Assembly: GCA_002343715.1 (NCBI GenBank)
Contig: DDSA01000045.1
Coordinates: 1 to 35,161 of the forward strand
Source: Phycisphaerales bacterium UBA2402
Lineage (GTDB): Bacteria > Planctomycetota > Phycisphaerae > Phycisphaerales > UBA1924
Direction of reading: 5' to 3'
DNA length: 35,161 bases
This document shows positions 1-7,782 of this stretch, piece after piece. Made by a program: the position numbers and the translations under genes. Numbering within the stretch: position 1 is the stretch's first letter; each line of letters opens with the position of its first letter. The notes under the pieces are model-generated. The model was not told the origin of the DNA, did no database searches, and saw nothing but the letters and a program-made list of their open reading frames with translations.

Positions 1-944
1 CGGTCCGGGGCGAGTTTCTCCCGTTCCGCCGAGGGCAGACTGCGGGCGGTCTCGCGGAGGGTTTCTGCGGCCCGCGCGGCGGCGGGAAGGTCGGCGCGGG
101 AGATGGCTTTGGCCAGTTCGCTCGCGGCGGCCTCGCGAGTCGCGGCGGCCCGCTCGGCCAGGTCGCGCCGCAAGACATCATCGGCCCTGCGCTCTGCACG
201 GGCTTGCTCCTCGAGCGTTTCGGCGACCCGCTCGACGGCCTGAGCCGCGCGGAGGCGGGACTCGGCGGGGGCCTGGCCAGAGGCTAACTCCTGTTCCAGT
301 GACTCCAGCAATGCACGATCCGAAGGGCTGAACTCCGGGAGTCGCTCAGCAGCGTGCGTTGCCTGTGCCACGGCCTCGCGCACCACGGCCTGTTCCGAGT
401 CCGCCAGTACCATCGGGGGTGCCGGTTTGAGTTTGGGGACGCGGACAGGCCACCAGATCCCCGCGGCGGTAGCCGCGAGTACAAGACCCGCCGCGCCGAT
501 CCACCCACGACCTCTGAAAGCCACGGCGGGATCGGCGACGATACGGGAATCGGCTCGCTGAGCGAGCGCCTCGGCCCGGGCGCGGGTGAGTTGAGCGAAC
601 GGATCCCGGGCTTCACCGATTTCGAGGGCGATGCGGAGTCCGTCGTGCGTCTTGAGACGTGCATCGATTTCGCCCGCCGCGCGGTGCAAACTCCAACGAC
701 CCGACCAGGCCACGACCGCGCCGACAGCCGCCCCGATGAGCGCCGATCCCACCAACACGCCCCTCCAACCCCACCACCATGATTCTGAAGTCAGCGCGGA
801 GCCGGCAAGCCTGGAGGTGATAATCCCGACCAACGCCGCAGCGCACCCGAGGGCGATCCCCTCCCCCATACGCCGTATCACCCCTGCGAAAAGCGCCCTC
901 CGCCGGGCGGCGCGGGCGATGGAGATGACAGGGGAGGAAGTCAT
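1..944 (-). CDS. Membrane protein with coiled-coil-like region, partial (runs off left edge)
   Basis: The frame is open from an ATG at 944 to base 1, giving about 314 residues with no stop, so the C-terminus is missing. Two hydrophobic segments lie near residues 29-48 and 62-80 and a third near 150-166 (ending GIWWPV). After them comes a long Ala/Glu/Arg-rich stretch that is probably helical coiled coil. The segment AGEIDARLKTHDGLRIALE after the second membrane span resembles the 'DARLGLxDRLxTALEL' pattern I remember from DUF4175-like membrane proteins, which are often found near MoxR/BatA-type genes. That family link is tentative. The start ATG overlaps the TGA stop of the HIT gene (ATGA at 944-941), so the two are translationally coupled and co-transcribed. 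Role unknown. Confidence 0.75.
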   Translation of the reverse strand, partial: MTSSPVISIARAARRRALFAGVIRRMGEGIALGCAAALVGIITSRLAGSALTSESWWWGWRGVLVGSALIGAAVGAVVAWSGRWSLHRAAGEIDARLKTHDGLRIALEIGEARDPFAQLTRARAEALAQRADSRIVADPAVAFRGRGWIGAAGLVLAATAAGIWWPVRVPKLKPAPPMVLADSEQAVVREAVAQATHAAERLPEFSPSDRALLESLEQELASGQAPAESRLRAAQAVERVAETLEEQARAERRADDVLRRDLAERAAATREAAASELAKAISRADLPAAARAAETLRETARSLPSAEREKLAPD

Positions 945-1375
945 GCGCTGCTCGAGTTCGGGGGGATCTGGTCCGCGATGCTCTTCGCCAGCGCGGGCGC
1001 GGCGGATGATTCCAGTTTTCCGGCCTTCCACACGATGCCCAGACCTTCTCCGCTCTCGAAGCGCGGGATGATGTGAAAGTGAACGTGGAAGACGGCCTGG
1101 TGGGCCGCCGCCCCGTTATTCTGAAGGATGTTGAACGCGCTCGCCCCCGTCGCCTTCAGAACCGCCCGTGCGATGCGCGGCAGCACGCGCCCCAACGCCG
1201 CGGCGGACTCATCGGAGAGTTGGTCGATCGTCGCGGCGGCTTCCTTGGGAATGACCAGCGTGTGGCCGCGGGAGAGGGGGAACACATCGAGAAAGGCGAG
1301 GACATGGTCATCCTCGTAGACGCGGTGGCAGGGGATCTCTCCCTTTAGAATTCGCGCGAACACGGTCTCTGCCAT
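941..1375 (-). CDS. HIT-family nucleotide hydrolase (histidine triad protein)
   Basis: This is a 144-residue protein of normal size for the HINT/HIT branch, which hydrolyses nucleoside phosphoramidates or similar AMP-linked compounds in the cytoplasm. The signature HVHFHII is at residues 97-103 with the triad histidines H97, H99 and H101, preceded by NNGAAAHQ (86-93), the usual 'NxGxxAxQ' nucleotide-binding strand. The N-terminus (FARILKGEIPCHRVYED) is also canonical. The ATG at 1375 is chosen because it places the conserved N-terminus at residue 1. An in-frame ATG 60 bases upstream would add a non-conserved extension. No Shine-Dalgarno is visible, but TACCCT lies 7 bases before the ATG (see the promoter entry). 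The downstream membrane gene overlaps its stop. The natural substrate cannot be read from the sequence. Confidence 0.93.
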   Translation of the reverse strand: MAETVFARILKGEIPCHRVYEDDHVLAFLDVFPLSRGHTLVIPKEAAATIDQLSDESAAALGRVLPRIARAVLKATGASAFNILQNNGAAAHQAVFHVHFHIIPRFESGEGLGIVWKAGKLESSAAPALAKSIADQIPPNSSSA

Positions 1376-1382
1376 GATGAGA

Positions 1383-1388
1383 AGGGTA
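1383..1388 (-). promoter_or_regulatory. -10-like TACCCT, 7 bases before the HIT start
   Basis: On the minus strand TACCCT is followed by 7 bases and then the ATG at 1375, with no Shine-Dalgarno between. This spacing puts the transcription start at or next to the start codon, as in leaderless mRNAs. Inferred from position and from the same arrangement at other genes in the window. Confidence 0.45.
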
Positions 1389-1460
1389 TGGAGCAAAGGG
1401 CGCAGGGCACCGTCTTCCCGACGGGTGCTCAACATCCCCCCGGTCCGCTCCCATCGAGTA

Positions 1461-2396
1461 TCAGATCAACCCGAGTTGAGCGAGGTCGTTCATCGGCTCG
1501 GAGAATGAGCAGCTGCCGAAACTGAGCGCGAATTTTTCCCGCACCGCGGCGACCTGGCCCACATCCAGCCCGTGGCCGCACCATGAGAGAAAGTCATCGC
1601 CGAACTTGAAACTCTGGGGCGACTCATCGGCCAGCAGCGCTTCGGCCCGTTCCACATCCAGCCCCTTCACCTTGACCAGGGCCGCGCCGATGAAGACGTT
1701 GAGAAAACCGTGCATCGTGTGAGAGGGAGCGCCGTGTTCGTAGGTCAGCCGGGCCGGGCCGCGGACCGGGTGGTGCAGGCCGGCGGTGGCCTTGAAGGGC
1801 ACATCGGCCTGGGCGCAGGCCACGAGAAAGCGGGCGACCTCCGCGGGCGTGGGGAATGCGGCGGCGGTGATGCCCCCGGTGCGGATCTTGGCCCCGGCGG
1901 CGCTTCCCGCGAGCGCGGCGACAAAGCCGCGGCAATCGGCGTTCACCGGAAACTCGAAAAAGGGGTAGAGGTCCTCGGGGATCTCGTCGAGCGCGGCATC
2001 GATGCCGTTGGGAACGACGACCTTCAGTTCCGCCGCGTCGATCAGGGCCAGGCCGTGTTCCTCGGTCGAGTGATGCCGGTTGAAGGCGTCGATCGCGTCG
2101 AGGTCCGCGCCCAGATCCCCGTCGAAGAGCACGGACAGCCGCCAGGGGCCGCCCGCATCGGCCTGCTCGCGGTAGCCACTGCGAGCAAAGGTGCCCGGGA
2201 GGAGAGATGAAGCCGCCCCCGAGAACTCCGCCAAGCGTGAAACAGGGCAGACGAACCGGCCCAGGGCGAACTCACTTTCACCCATGCGGGCGCGGTTGTA
2301 CTCCTCGACGCTGCGGGCCATGTCCAGCTTCGCGGGAGGGAAGAGCCCGGCGTAGTCGATCAGGTCGGTCAGGAGGGTGGTGAGCGAGCGGGTCAT
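1461..2396 (-). CDS. Conserved protein of unknown function (LIDYAGLFPPA signature)
   Basis: A 311-residue soluble protein without a signal peptide or membrane segment. It opens with MTRSLTTLLTDLIDYAGLF followed by PPAKLDM. I remember this signature from uncharacterised bacterial proteins in planctomycetes and other phyla, but I know no function for it. The body alternates helices and strands, with phrases such as GAKIRTGG, PFKATAGLHHP and FGSCSFSEP, compatible with a TIM-barrel-like fold (inference). The ATG at 2396 is preferred because the signature begins a few residues later and because the open frame upstream runs through the terminator of the next gene (2506-2536). No clear Shine-Dalgarno or TANNNT element precedes it. 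The HIT gene lies 85 bp downstream on the same strand. Confidence 0.8.
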   Translation of the reverse strand: MTRSLTTLLTDLIDYAGLFPPAKLDMARSVEEYNRARMGESEFALGRFVCPVSRLAEFSGAASSLLPGTFARSGYREQADAGGPWRLSVLFDGDLGADLDAIDAFNRHHSTEEHGLALIDAAELKVVVPNGIDAALDEIPEDLYPFFEFPVNADCRGFVAALAGSAAGAKIRTGGITAAAFPTPAEVARFLVACAQADVPFKATAGLHHPVRGPARLTYEHGAPSHTMHGFLNVFIGAALVKVKGLDVERAEALLADESPQSFKFGDDFLSWCGHGLDVGQVAAVREKFALSFGSCSFSEPMNDLAQLGLI

Positions 2397-2505
2397 GGAG
2401 GATTGTTGCCGACTCAATGTGGGCAGAAGCGTCATGTTGCGTGACACACCGAGCACTTTCTTGCCAGTCATCGGGTGTCGATTCATGACCGCGTGATTCG
2501 AGTTC

Positions 2506-2536
2506 AAAAAAACAACCCGGCGCTCTCGCGCCGGGT
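2506..2536 (-). terminator. Rho-independent terminator of the prepilin-like gene
   Basis: A perfect 9-bp stem (ACCCGGCGC at 2515-2523 pairing with 2528-2536, 4-base loop) is followed on the minus strand, after two or three bases, by a run of seven T (A-run 2506-2512 on the plus strand). It lies 57 bp after the stop of the gene ending at 2593. Confidence 0.85.
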
Positions 2537-2592
2537 CGTCGGATATCACGTGTTGACTCCGACCTGTGACAGTCGGACCGCTTCAGATTCAC

Positions 2593-3576
2593 TCAATCGA
2601 AGTAGGGAGTGATCGCGGTAGTGACGTTGGCGGAGGTGCCTGTCGAGGTTGTCGCTCGCCAGAAGGAGAGCAGGTTGTTGTTGTTGTTGATGGCGGTGCC
2701 GGTGAGGTTCGACGCTTCCTTCGTCCGGGTCACGTCGTTCTCGTTGACAAAGAGGTTGTCGAACTGGGTGCGCTGGTTGGCGGTCAGGCCGGTGAAGGTG
2801 TAGGGGAGGGTTTCCGGGTCGGGCCGGGTCTCGAAGTTGACGTGGTTGTCGTTGTAGGCGATGTTGCCTTCCCACGTGGTGCGGCCGCCGTGGATGAGGA
2901 GGGTGTTGCTGTTGATGCCGCCTTCAGTGGCGCCGCTAGAGGGGTCCGGCGCGGTGGTGATGAGAACCCAGCCCGGGGGCGTGCCGCTGCCGGCGACGTA
3001 GCCTGGACCACGGTTGCCGATGACGGCTTCGGTGGCGGAGAACGTGTTGCTCCACTTCGAGCGGCGGCCGCCGAAGAAGGGGCTGAGGCCGTAGGAGAGG
3101 CCACCCGGATCACCGGCCGTGTTGGGGGTGATCACTGCATCCTGCGGGGTCGCGCGGAAGGCGGGGTCCCACTGAGCGAGTTTCTTGTCGACCGCACCCT
3201 CCGGCTCGGAGTAGCGGTACTTCTCGTAGGCCTTGATGTTGCCGTTGGCTTCGGCGGGGCTGACGCAGAGTTCGGGGGAGAAGTTGCCGTTGTAGATCAG
3301 GACCGACATCACGTGGCGGGGCAGGTCCTTGCCGTTGGTAACCGCGGTGGTCGTATTGCTCTTATCAATGCTGCTGGGGATGGGGTAGTTGTCGCCGTTG
3401 TTCTGGGCGAAGAGGACCATGCCCTGGTGCACGCCGCGGATCTGGGTGCTGTCCTTGAGCTGCCGGGCCGAAGCGCGGGCCTTGCCGAGGGCGGGGAGGA
3501 GGATGCCGATCAGGAGCGCGATAATCGCGATCACGACCAGCAACTCGATGAGCGTAAAGGCTTTCCGACGATTCAT
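2593..3576 (-). CDS. Prepilin-type N-terminal methylation domain protein (planctomycete pseudopilin-like)
   Basis: A 327-residue protein with the class III prepilin leader MNRRKA followed by FTLIELLVVIAIIALLIG and LLPALGKARASA. A prepilin peptidase would cut before F7 and methylate the new N-terminus, leaving a hydrophobic helix that inserts in the inner membrane or assembles as a pseudopilus. The C-terminal half contains HGG...AYNDNHVNFE, reminiscent of the H-X9-DG motif that planctomycetes attach to such proteins. The residue before the cleavage site is Ala instead of the usual Gly. The start at 3576 is set by a strong Shine-Dalgarno, AAAGGAG (3590-3584), 7 bases upstream. A hairpin sits just before that site, and a terminator follows the gene. 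Planctomycete genomes carry many such proteins and their individual roles are mostly unknown. Confidence 0.9.
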   Translation of the reverse strand: MNRRKAFTLIELLVVIAIIALLIGILLPALGKARASARQLKDSTQIRGVHQGMVLFAQNNGDNYPIPSSIDKSNTTTAVTNGKDLPRHVMSVLIYNGNFSPELCVSPAEANGNIKAYEKYRYSEPEGAVDKKLAQWDPAFRATPQDAVITPNTAGDPGGLSYGLSPFFGGRRSKWSNTFSATEAVIGNRGPGYVAGSGTPPGWVLITTAPDPSSGATEGGINSNTLLIHGGRTTWEGNIAYNDNHVNFETRPDPETLPYTFTGLTANQRTQFDNLFVNENDVTRTKEASNLTGTAINNNNNLLSFWRATTSTGTSANVTTAITPYFD

Positions 3577-3593
3577 GCAGAATCTCCTTTGAA

Positions 3594-3613
3594 TCCCGGC
3601 GAACACGCCGGGA
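3594..3613 (-). promoter_or_regulatory. 5' UTR hairpin just upstream of the prepilin-like RBS
   Basis: A perfect 8-bp stem (3594-3601 with 3606-3613, 4-base loop) lies in the leader of the gene starting at 3576, only a few bases before its Shine-Dalgarno. It has no T-run, so it is not a terminator. It may stabilise the mRNA or expose the ribosome site. Function inferred. Confidence 0.4.
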
Positions 3614-4176
3614 CGGGGCCGCGCGGCGACCAAGCCGCGAGGCCCGAAACCAAGACGATCCGTTCCGCACGATTGAAAACTTGCCGGGAATGCCGCCGCG
3701 GCCATCCACCGCACACGCAGGAGAGCGGGGAACGACGGCAGGCCCGGGCGTCCACGCTCGTGCGAGACAACCGACGCCGCAGGGCAAGGTCAGGCCTTAC
3801 CCCGGAACTTGAAGCCCCGACGGTCTCCCGTGGCCGATCGCCATCCGCCAGAGGAGCACTGTGCCGGGCTTCGTCCAGATTGTCGGCAAGGTTTCGAGCA
3901 TCCCCCGGTGTGTGAGGGGTGGACCCCTCAGGGATTCAAAGGGCGGCGGGACGTAGCCCGCCATGAGAGCAATCAAATGGGTATGCACACCATCCGATGC
4001 CCGAGCGCTTGCCACTGCGCGTTTCTACCCATAACCGTACGCAGCATCGGATTCAGGGTTGCGGGAGAAAGTGAGAAAAAAATCCAGCATTTGATGTTTG
4101 TAATGTGATAGGGTATTCAACTGTTCTATTACAGGTGGGGAATGGGTATGTAGGAGTACGGCTGAAAGACCCCTGA
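3614..4176. other. Intergenic region between divergent prepilin-like gene and metG
   Basis: About 560 bp without a credible gene, which must hold the promoters for both flanking genes. Two hairpins occur close together: 3913-3930 (7 bp, loop TGGA) and 3945-3962 (6 bp, loop 6). From about 4060 to 4140 the sequence becomes markedly AT-rich. Within it TTGATG (4091-4096), a 17-base spacer and TATTCA (4114-4119) form a weak sigma70-like pair, spanned by an inverted repeat TGTAAT/ATTACA (4099-4104 and 4128-4133). No known riboswitch or T-box consensus was recognised. Confidence 0.5.
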
Positions 4177-4182
4177 TACCCT
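4177..4182 (+). promoter_or_regulatory. -10-like TACCCT upstream of metG
   Basis: TACCCT lies 10 bases before the metG ATG at 4193 (4 bases before an in-frame TTG at 4187), and no Shine-Dalgarno intervenes. It is the same hexamer seen before the HIT, rnr and 21351 genes, so the metG mRNA may have a leader of only a few bases. Confidence 0.35.
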
Positions 4183-4192
4183 CCGCTTGCTC

Positions 4193-5878
4193 ATGTCTCT
4201 CCGCTACATCACCACGCCGATCTATTACGTCAACGACAAGCCGCACATCGGCCACTGTTATACCTCCCTCGTGGCGGATTGCCTGGCCCGGTTCGAGCGA
4301 CTTCGGCGTGGAGCGGAGGGCGTCTTCATGCTCACAGGGACGGATGAGCACGCCGACAAGGTCGTGACCAGCGCTCAGGAACACGCCACCACGCCGCAGG
4401 AGTGGGCCAACCGCAACGCCGCGGCGTTCAAGGAGGCCTTCGCCTTCATGGGCATCGCGTTCGATGACTTCATCCGCACCACCGAGCCGCGTCACAAGGG
4501 CAAGGTCCCCGGGTACATCAAGCGCCTGATGGATTCGGGCGACATCTACCGGGGCGAGTTCACAGGCTGGTACGACCCCGGCGAAGAGGCCTATGTCACC
4601 GAGACCGAGGCGCGTGACCACGAGTACAAGAGCAGGGTGAGCGGGCGGCCGCTGGTCAAGCGCACCGAGCCGTGCTATTTCTTCCGCCTGAGCCGGTATC
4701 AGGAGCGATTGCACGCGCTGATCCAGGGAACTCCGGGGTTTGTGCGGCCCGATGCCCGTCGGCAGGAAGTGCTGGGCAGGCTCCGCCCTCCCGCGGTCCT
4801 GAATGATGTGCCCGTGTCGCGCCCCGTGACCGACGACCCCGCGACGCAGTGGGGCGTGCGGATCCCCGGTGACGATGCCAACCGCGTGTACGTCTGGATC
4901 GATGCCCTCTTCAACTACCTCTCCGTGGTCGATACGCCCGAGCGCCGCCGCTGGTGGCCCGCCGCGGTCCACCTGATCGGCAAGGACATTCTGTGGTTCC
5001 ACGCCGTCATCTGGCCCGCGCTGCTCATGGCCCTGGGCGAGCCGCTGCCGGGGACGATCTTCGGCCACGGGTGGTGGATCAGCGAGGGGCAGAAGATGTC
5101 CAAGAGCCTGGGCAACTTCATCGACCTCGACAGACTCCGCGAGTACGCGGAGCGGTTCGGCCTCGACGGACTGCGGTGGTACCTGCTGACGCAGGGGCCG
5201 CTGACGGGGGCCGATGCGGATTTCAGCCGGGCCAAGTTCATCGAGGTCTACAACGCGGACCTCGCCAACGGCATCGGCAACTGCGCCAGCCGCGTCGGGA
5301 ACATGGTCGACAAGTACTTCGGCGGCGAACTGCCCGACCCCAAAGGCGTCTTCACGTGGATCGAGGCTCCCGTCTCGGGCAACCCTGATGCCAACCAATC
5401 CAAAACCGCGATGGGCGTGCCGAACAACTCGGCCGTACTCCGCGCCAGCCAGTGCCTGGTCATCACACCCTGGGTTGATGAAGTCCGGGCCAATGTGCAG
5501 AAGGCCGCGGAGGCCCTCGACAACTTCGACGTGGGCACCGCGCTCCAGCAGGGGATCGAGATCGTGCGGAAGGTGGATGGGTTCATCAACCTGACCCAGC
5601 CTTTCAAACTCGCCAAGACCATCGCCCAGAACCCCGCGGCGAAGGACGAACTCGGCGCCATCCTGTACTGCTGCGCGGAAGCCATCCGGATCGGCGGCAT
5701 CCTGCTCAGCCCCGCGCTGACGGGACGGATGCCGGTGCTCTGGGGTGCCTGGCACTGCGCCCCTCCGGAGGGGGCGGCGTTCACGGAACTCTGCACGTTC
5801 GGCGGCCCGCACGCGCTTCGACCTGGTCAGAAGATAACAAAAGGCGACATCCTCTACATGCGTGCCGAAGGCGTGTAG
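4193..5878 (+). CDS. metG: Methionyl-tRNA synthetase
   Basis: A 561-residue class I aminoacyl-tRNA synthetase that charges tRNA-Met in the cytoplasm. The ATP-binding signatures are HIGH at residues 18-21 and KMSKS at 301-305. The conserved stretches YFFRLSRYQ, VYVWIDALFNYLS and HLIGKDILWFHAVIWPA mark the catalytic domain, and a helical anticodon-binding domain follows (VGNMVDKYF...). The connective peptide reads GWYDPGEEAYVTETEA and has no cysteine knuckle, so this is a zinc-free variant. There is no C-terminal EMAP/Trbp111-like tRNA-binding domain; the protein ends LRPGQKITKGDILYMRAEGV. The ATG at 4193 fits the usual N-terminus (SLRYITTPIYYVN). A TTG two codons earlier is possible. The next gene starts 188 bp downstream, so metG is probably monocistronic. 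Confidence 0.97.
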   Translation: MSLRYITTPIYYVNDKPHIGHCYTSLVADCLARFERLRRGAEGVFMLTGTDEHADKVVTSAQEHATTPQEWANRNAAAFKEAFAFMGIAFDDFIRTTEPRHKGKVPGYIKRLMDSGDIYRGEFTGWYDPGEEAYVTETEARDHEYKSRVSGRPLVKRTEPCYFFRLSRYQERLHALIQGTPGFVRPDARRQEVLGRLRPPAVLNDVPVSRPVTDDPATQWGVRIPGDDANRVYVWIDALFNYLSVVDTPERRRWWPAAVHLIGKDILWFHAVIWPALLMALGEPLPGTIFGHGWWISEGQKMSKSLGNFIDLDRLREYAERFGLDGLRWYLLTQGPLTGADADFSRAKFIEVYNADLANGIGNCASRVGNMVDKYFGGELPDPKGVFTWIEAPVSGNPDANQSKTAMGVPNNSAVLRASQCLVITPWVDEVRANVQKAAEALDNFDVGTALQQGIEIVRKVDGFINLTQPFKLAKTIAQNPAAKDELGAILYCCAEAIRIGGILLSPALTGRMPVLWGAWHCAPPEGAAFTELCTFGGPHALRPGQKITKGDILYMRAEGV

Positions 5879-6066
5879 TTCTCGCTCGCTGCCGGGCACC
5901 ATGCCGTGCCACTCCCCCTTTCCGGGCAACGCGTGGAATCCTGTGGAATCACCAATGCCTCGGCTTCACGCCCGAACCTTCCGAATGACGAACAAGTAGT
6001 ATGCTTGAGCGTTCCCCTCCGGATCGCTCGCTCTACCATTGTCCTGTCGTGGCGAAGGAGTCAACC

Positions 6067-7782
6067 ATGCGTCTTTCACCCATCTTCATCGTTCTGTGCG
6101 CGGGTCTGCCCGCCGCGGCGCAGTCGTTCAACAACAACCTGAACCCCCTGGGCGGGCCGGCGCAGCTGCAGGTGAACATGAACCCCAACTGGGCCCCCGC
6201 GCTGGGCGACGGGCGCGGCCTGGAGCGTGACTTCAGCGGGATGGGGTTGGGGAACTACAACTCGCGCGACTTCGCGGCCGATGCGCGATTCCGGAACAAC
6301 GTGGTGAACGCGGGCCCCGTGGCGGCCTCGACCGGGTACGGGTACAGCGGTCTATCGGCCAATACCAACCGCTCGTTCGCCTTCGGCGCCAACCGGCTTG
6401 GAGCGAACACCAACCGCAACTACAACACGCTGGCGAATCATTTCAACGCGCCCCTCAGCGCCGATGATCTGTTCAGTTTCCGACGCGATGCGCTCAGCAG
6501 CGGGGCGGCGAGTCTCGGGGTTCGCGGCACGGAATCGCTGCAATACCTGTACGGGTACGCGACGGCGAACAAGTTCGCCATCCCATCGCCGCGAACGGCC
6601 GGCCTTTCCGGGCCGGGCGCGCCGGTGAACACCCCCGCGCCGGTGTTCGCACCGACGGCGTGGGAGCCTCGCCCGATCCCGGCGCACCAGGTGACGGATT
6701 TCTCCGGGCTGGGCAGCGGGTGGAGCGACGTGGCCCCGCAGTTCGGGACGCTGCGGTCCACCTCGTCGTTCCTCTCGAATCGTGCGTTGAACCCGTCGGT
6801 GATCGGGGTCAAGGTGGACCAGTACACCGGGAATACCCAGTCGCTGACCGCTTCGCCCATGCTCGGCGTGCGCGAGACGCCCTCGCGCCGCAGCGACCGG
6901 GTGGACCTCGCCGCATCAACGGCCGTTCAGCGGGCGATTGATCCGGTCACGGGCAGACCGATGACCGCTCCGGCAACTACGCCAACCGAGGCGACGACCG
7001 AAGAGTACTCCACCCTCTATAACGATGTGCTCGATCGATTCGCCAAGTCCTCCGAGGTCAAGCCGCTCGAAGGCACGCCGGCGGATGAAGCCGTCCCGGC
7101 GTGGAAGGCCCGCCTGAGCAAACTGAAGGAGCAGATCCTCACCTCGGAGATCGAACCCACGGCCGAGGACCAGAAACTCACTCCCGAGCAGAGCGCCGAG
7201 AAGCGGCGCGAGGCGAGCAAGGCCTTTGACCCCGACACGCTTCGGCTCATCCGCCAGGCGGGCGGCGAGGTCAAGGCCTACGGCCAACTCGACGGCATGG
7301 CCCAGCGCCTGTACGCGAAGTACATGAACGAAGGCTCCAAAGCGCTGGCGGAGAAGCGGTACTTCGACGCCGAGGAGCAGTTCGTACGGTGCCTGGCCAT
7401 CGCCCCGGGCGACCCGACGGTCTCGGCCGCGCGGCTCAACGCCCAGATCGGCGCGGCCCTGTATCTCTCCGCGGCCCTGAACGCCAAAGCACTCTTCGAG
7501 GCCCACCCGGAGATGATCGGCGTGCGGTACACCGAGGGAGCGATCCCCAGCCCGGAGCGCCTGAAAACCGTGGCCGCGCACCTGCGCCAGCGCGTGGAAG
7601 AAGCGCGCTCGATCAAGGAACCCCCGCCGCGGGACGCGGCCTTCCTGCTGGCGTATATCGGCTATCAGACGGGCGACGAGGCGATGACCCGCGAGGGGCT
7701 GGACCTTCTCGATGAAACGTACGCGAAGCACCCCGAGCCGCTGGTGCCGATCCTGCGGGGAGTCTGGTTGGAGTCCAAGTGA
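6067..7782 (+). CDS. Secreted Asn/Gly/Ser-rich protein with C-terminal TPR-like region
   Basis: A 571-residue exported protein of unknown function. It opens with a signal peptide (MRLSPIFIVLCAGLPAAAQS, cleavage likely after AAA or AQ). Residues ~20-300 are rich in Asn, Ser, Gly and Pro with loose repeats (ANTNRSFAFGANRLGANTNR). A charged linker (~320-400) leads to a helical C-terminal half with tetratricopeptide-like phrases (GSKALAEKRYFDAEEQFVRC, AALNAKALFEAHPEM, AFLLAYIGYQTGD), which suggests a protein-binding scaffold. The ATG at 6067 is fixed by GAAGGAG about 6 bases upstream. Its stop overlaps the GTG start of the SpoIIE-type phosphatase (GTGA at 7779-7782), so the two are translationally coupled. 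Why a secreted TPR-like protein is paired with a cytoplasmic phosphatase is unclear. Confidence 0.85.
   Translation: MRLSPIFIVLCAGLPAAAQSFNNNLNPLGGPAQLQVNMNPNWAPALGDGRGLERDFSGMGLGNYNSRDFAADARFRNNVVNAGPVAASTGYGYSGLSANTNRSFAFGANRLGANTNRNYNTLANHFNAPLSADDLFSFRRDALSSGAASLGVRGTESLQYLYGYATANKFAIPSPRTAGLSGPGAPVNTPAPVFAPTAWEPRPIPAHQVTDFSGLGSGWSDVAPQFGTLRSTSSFLSNRALNPSVIGVKVDQYTGNTQSLTASPMLGVRETPSRRSDRVDLAASTAVQRAIDPVTGRPMTAPATTPTEATTEEYSTLYNDVLDRFAKSSEVKPLEGTPADEAVPAWKARLSKLKEQILTSEIEPTAEDQKLTPEQSAEKRREASKAFDPDTLRLIRQAGGEVKAYGQLDGMAQRLYAKYMNEGSKALAEKRYFDAEEQFVRCLAIAPGDPTVSAARLNAQIGAALYLSAALNAKALFEAHPEMIGVRYTEGAIPSPERLKTVAAHLRQRVEEARSIKEPPPRDAAFLLAYIGYQTGDEAMTREGLDLLDETYAKHPEPLVPILRGVWLESK

Noticed and set aside
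4025..5929. Long open frame antisense to metG
   Set aside because: The opposite strand encodes a complete, motif-rich MetRS. GC-rich codon bias often leaves the antisense frame open, and the translated product has no recognisable motif.
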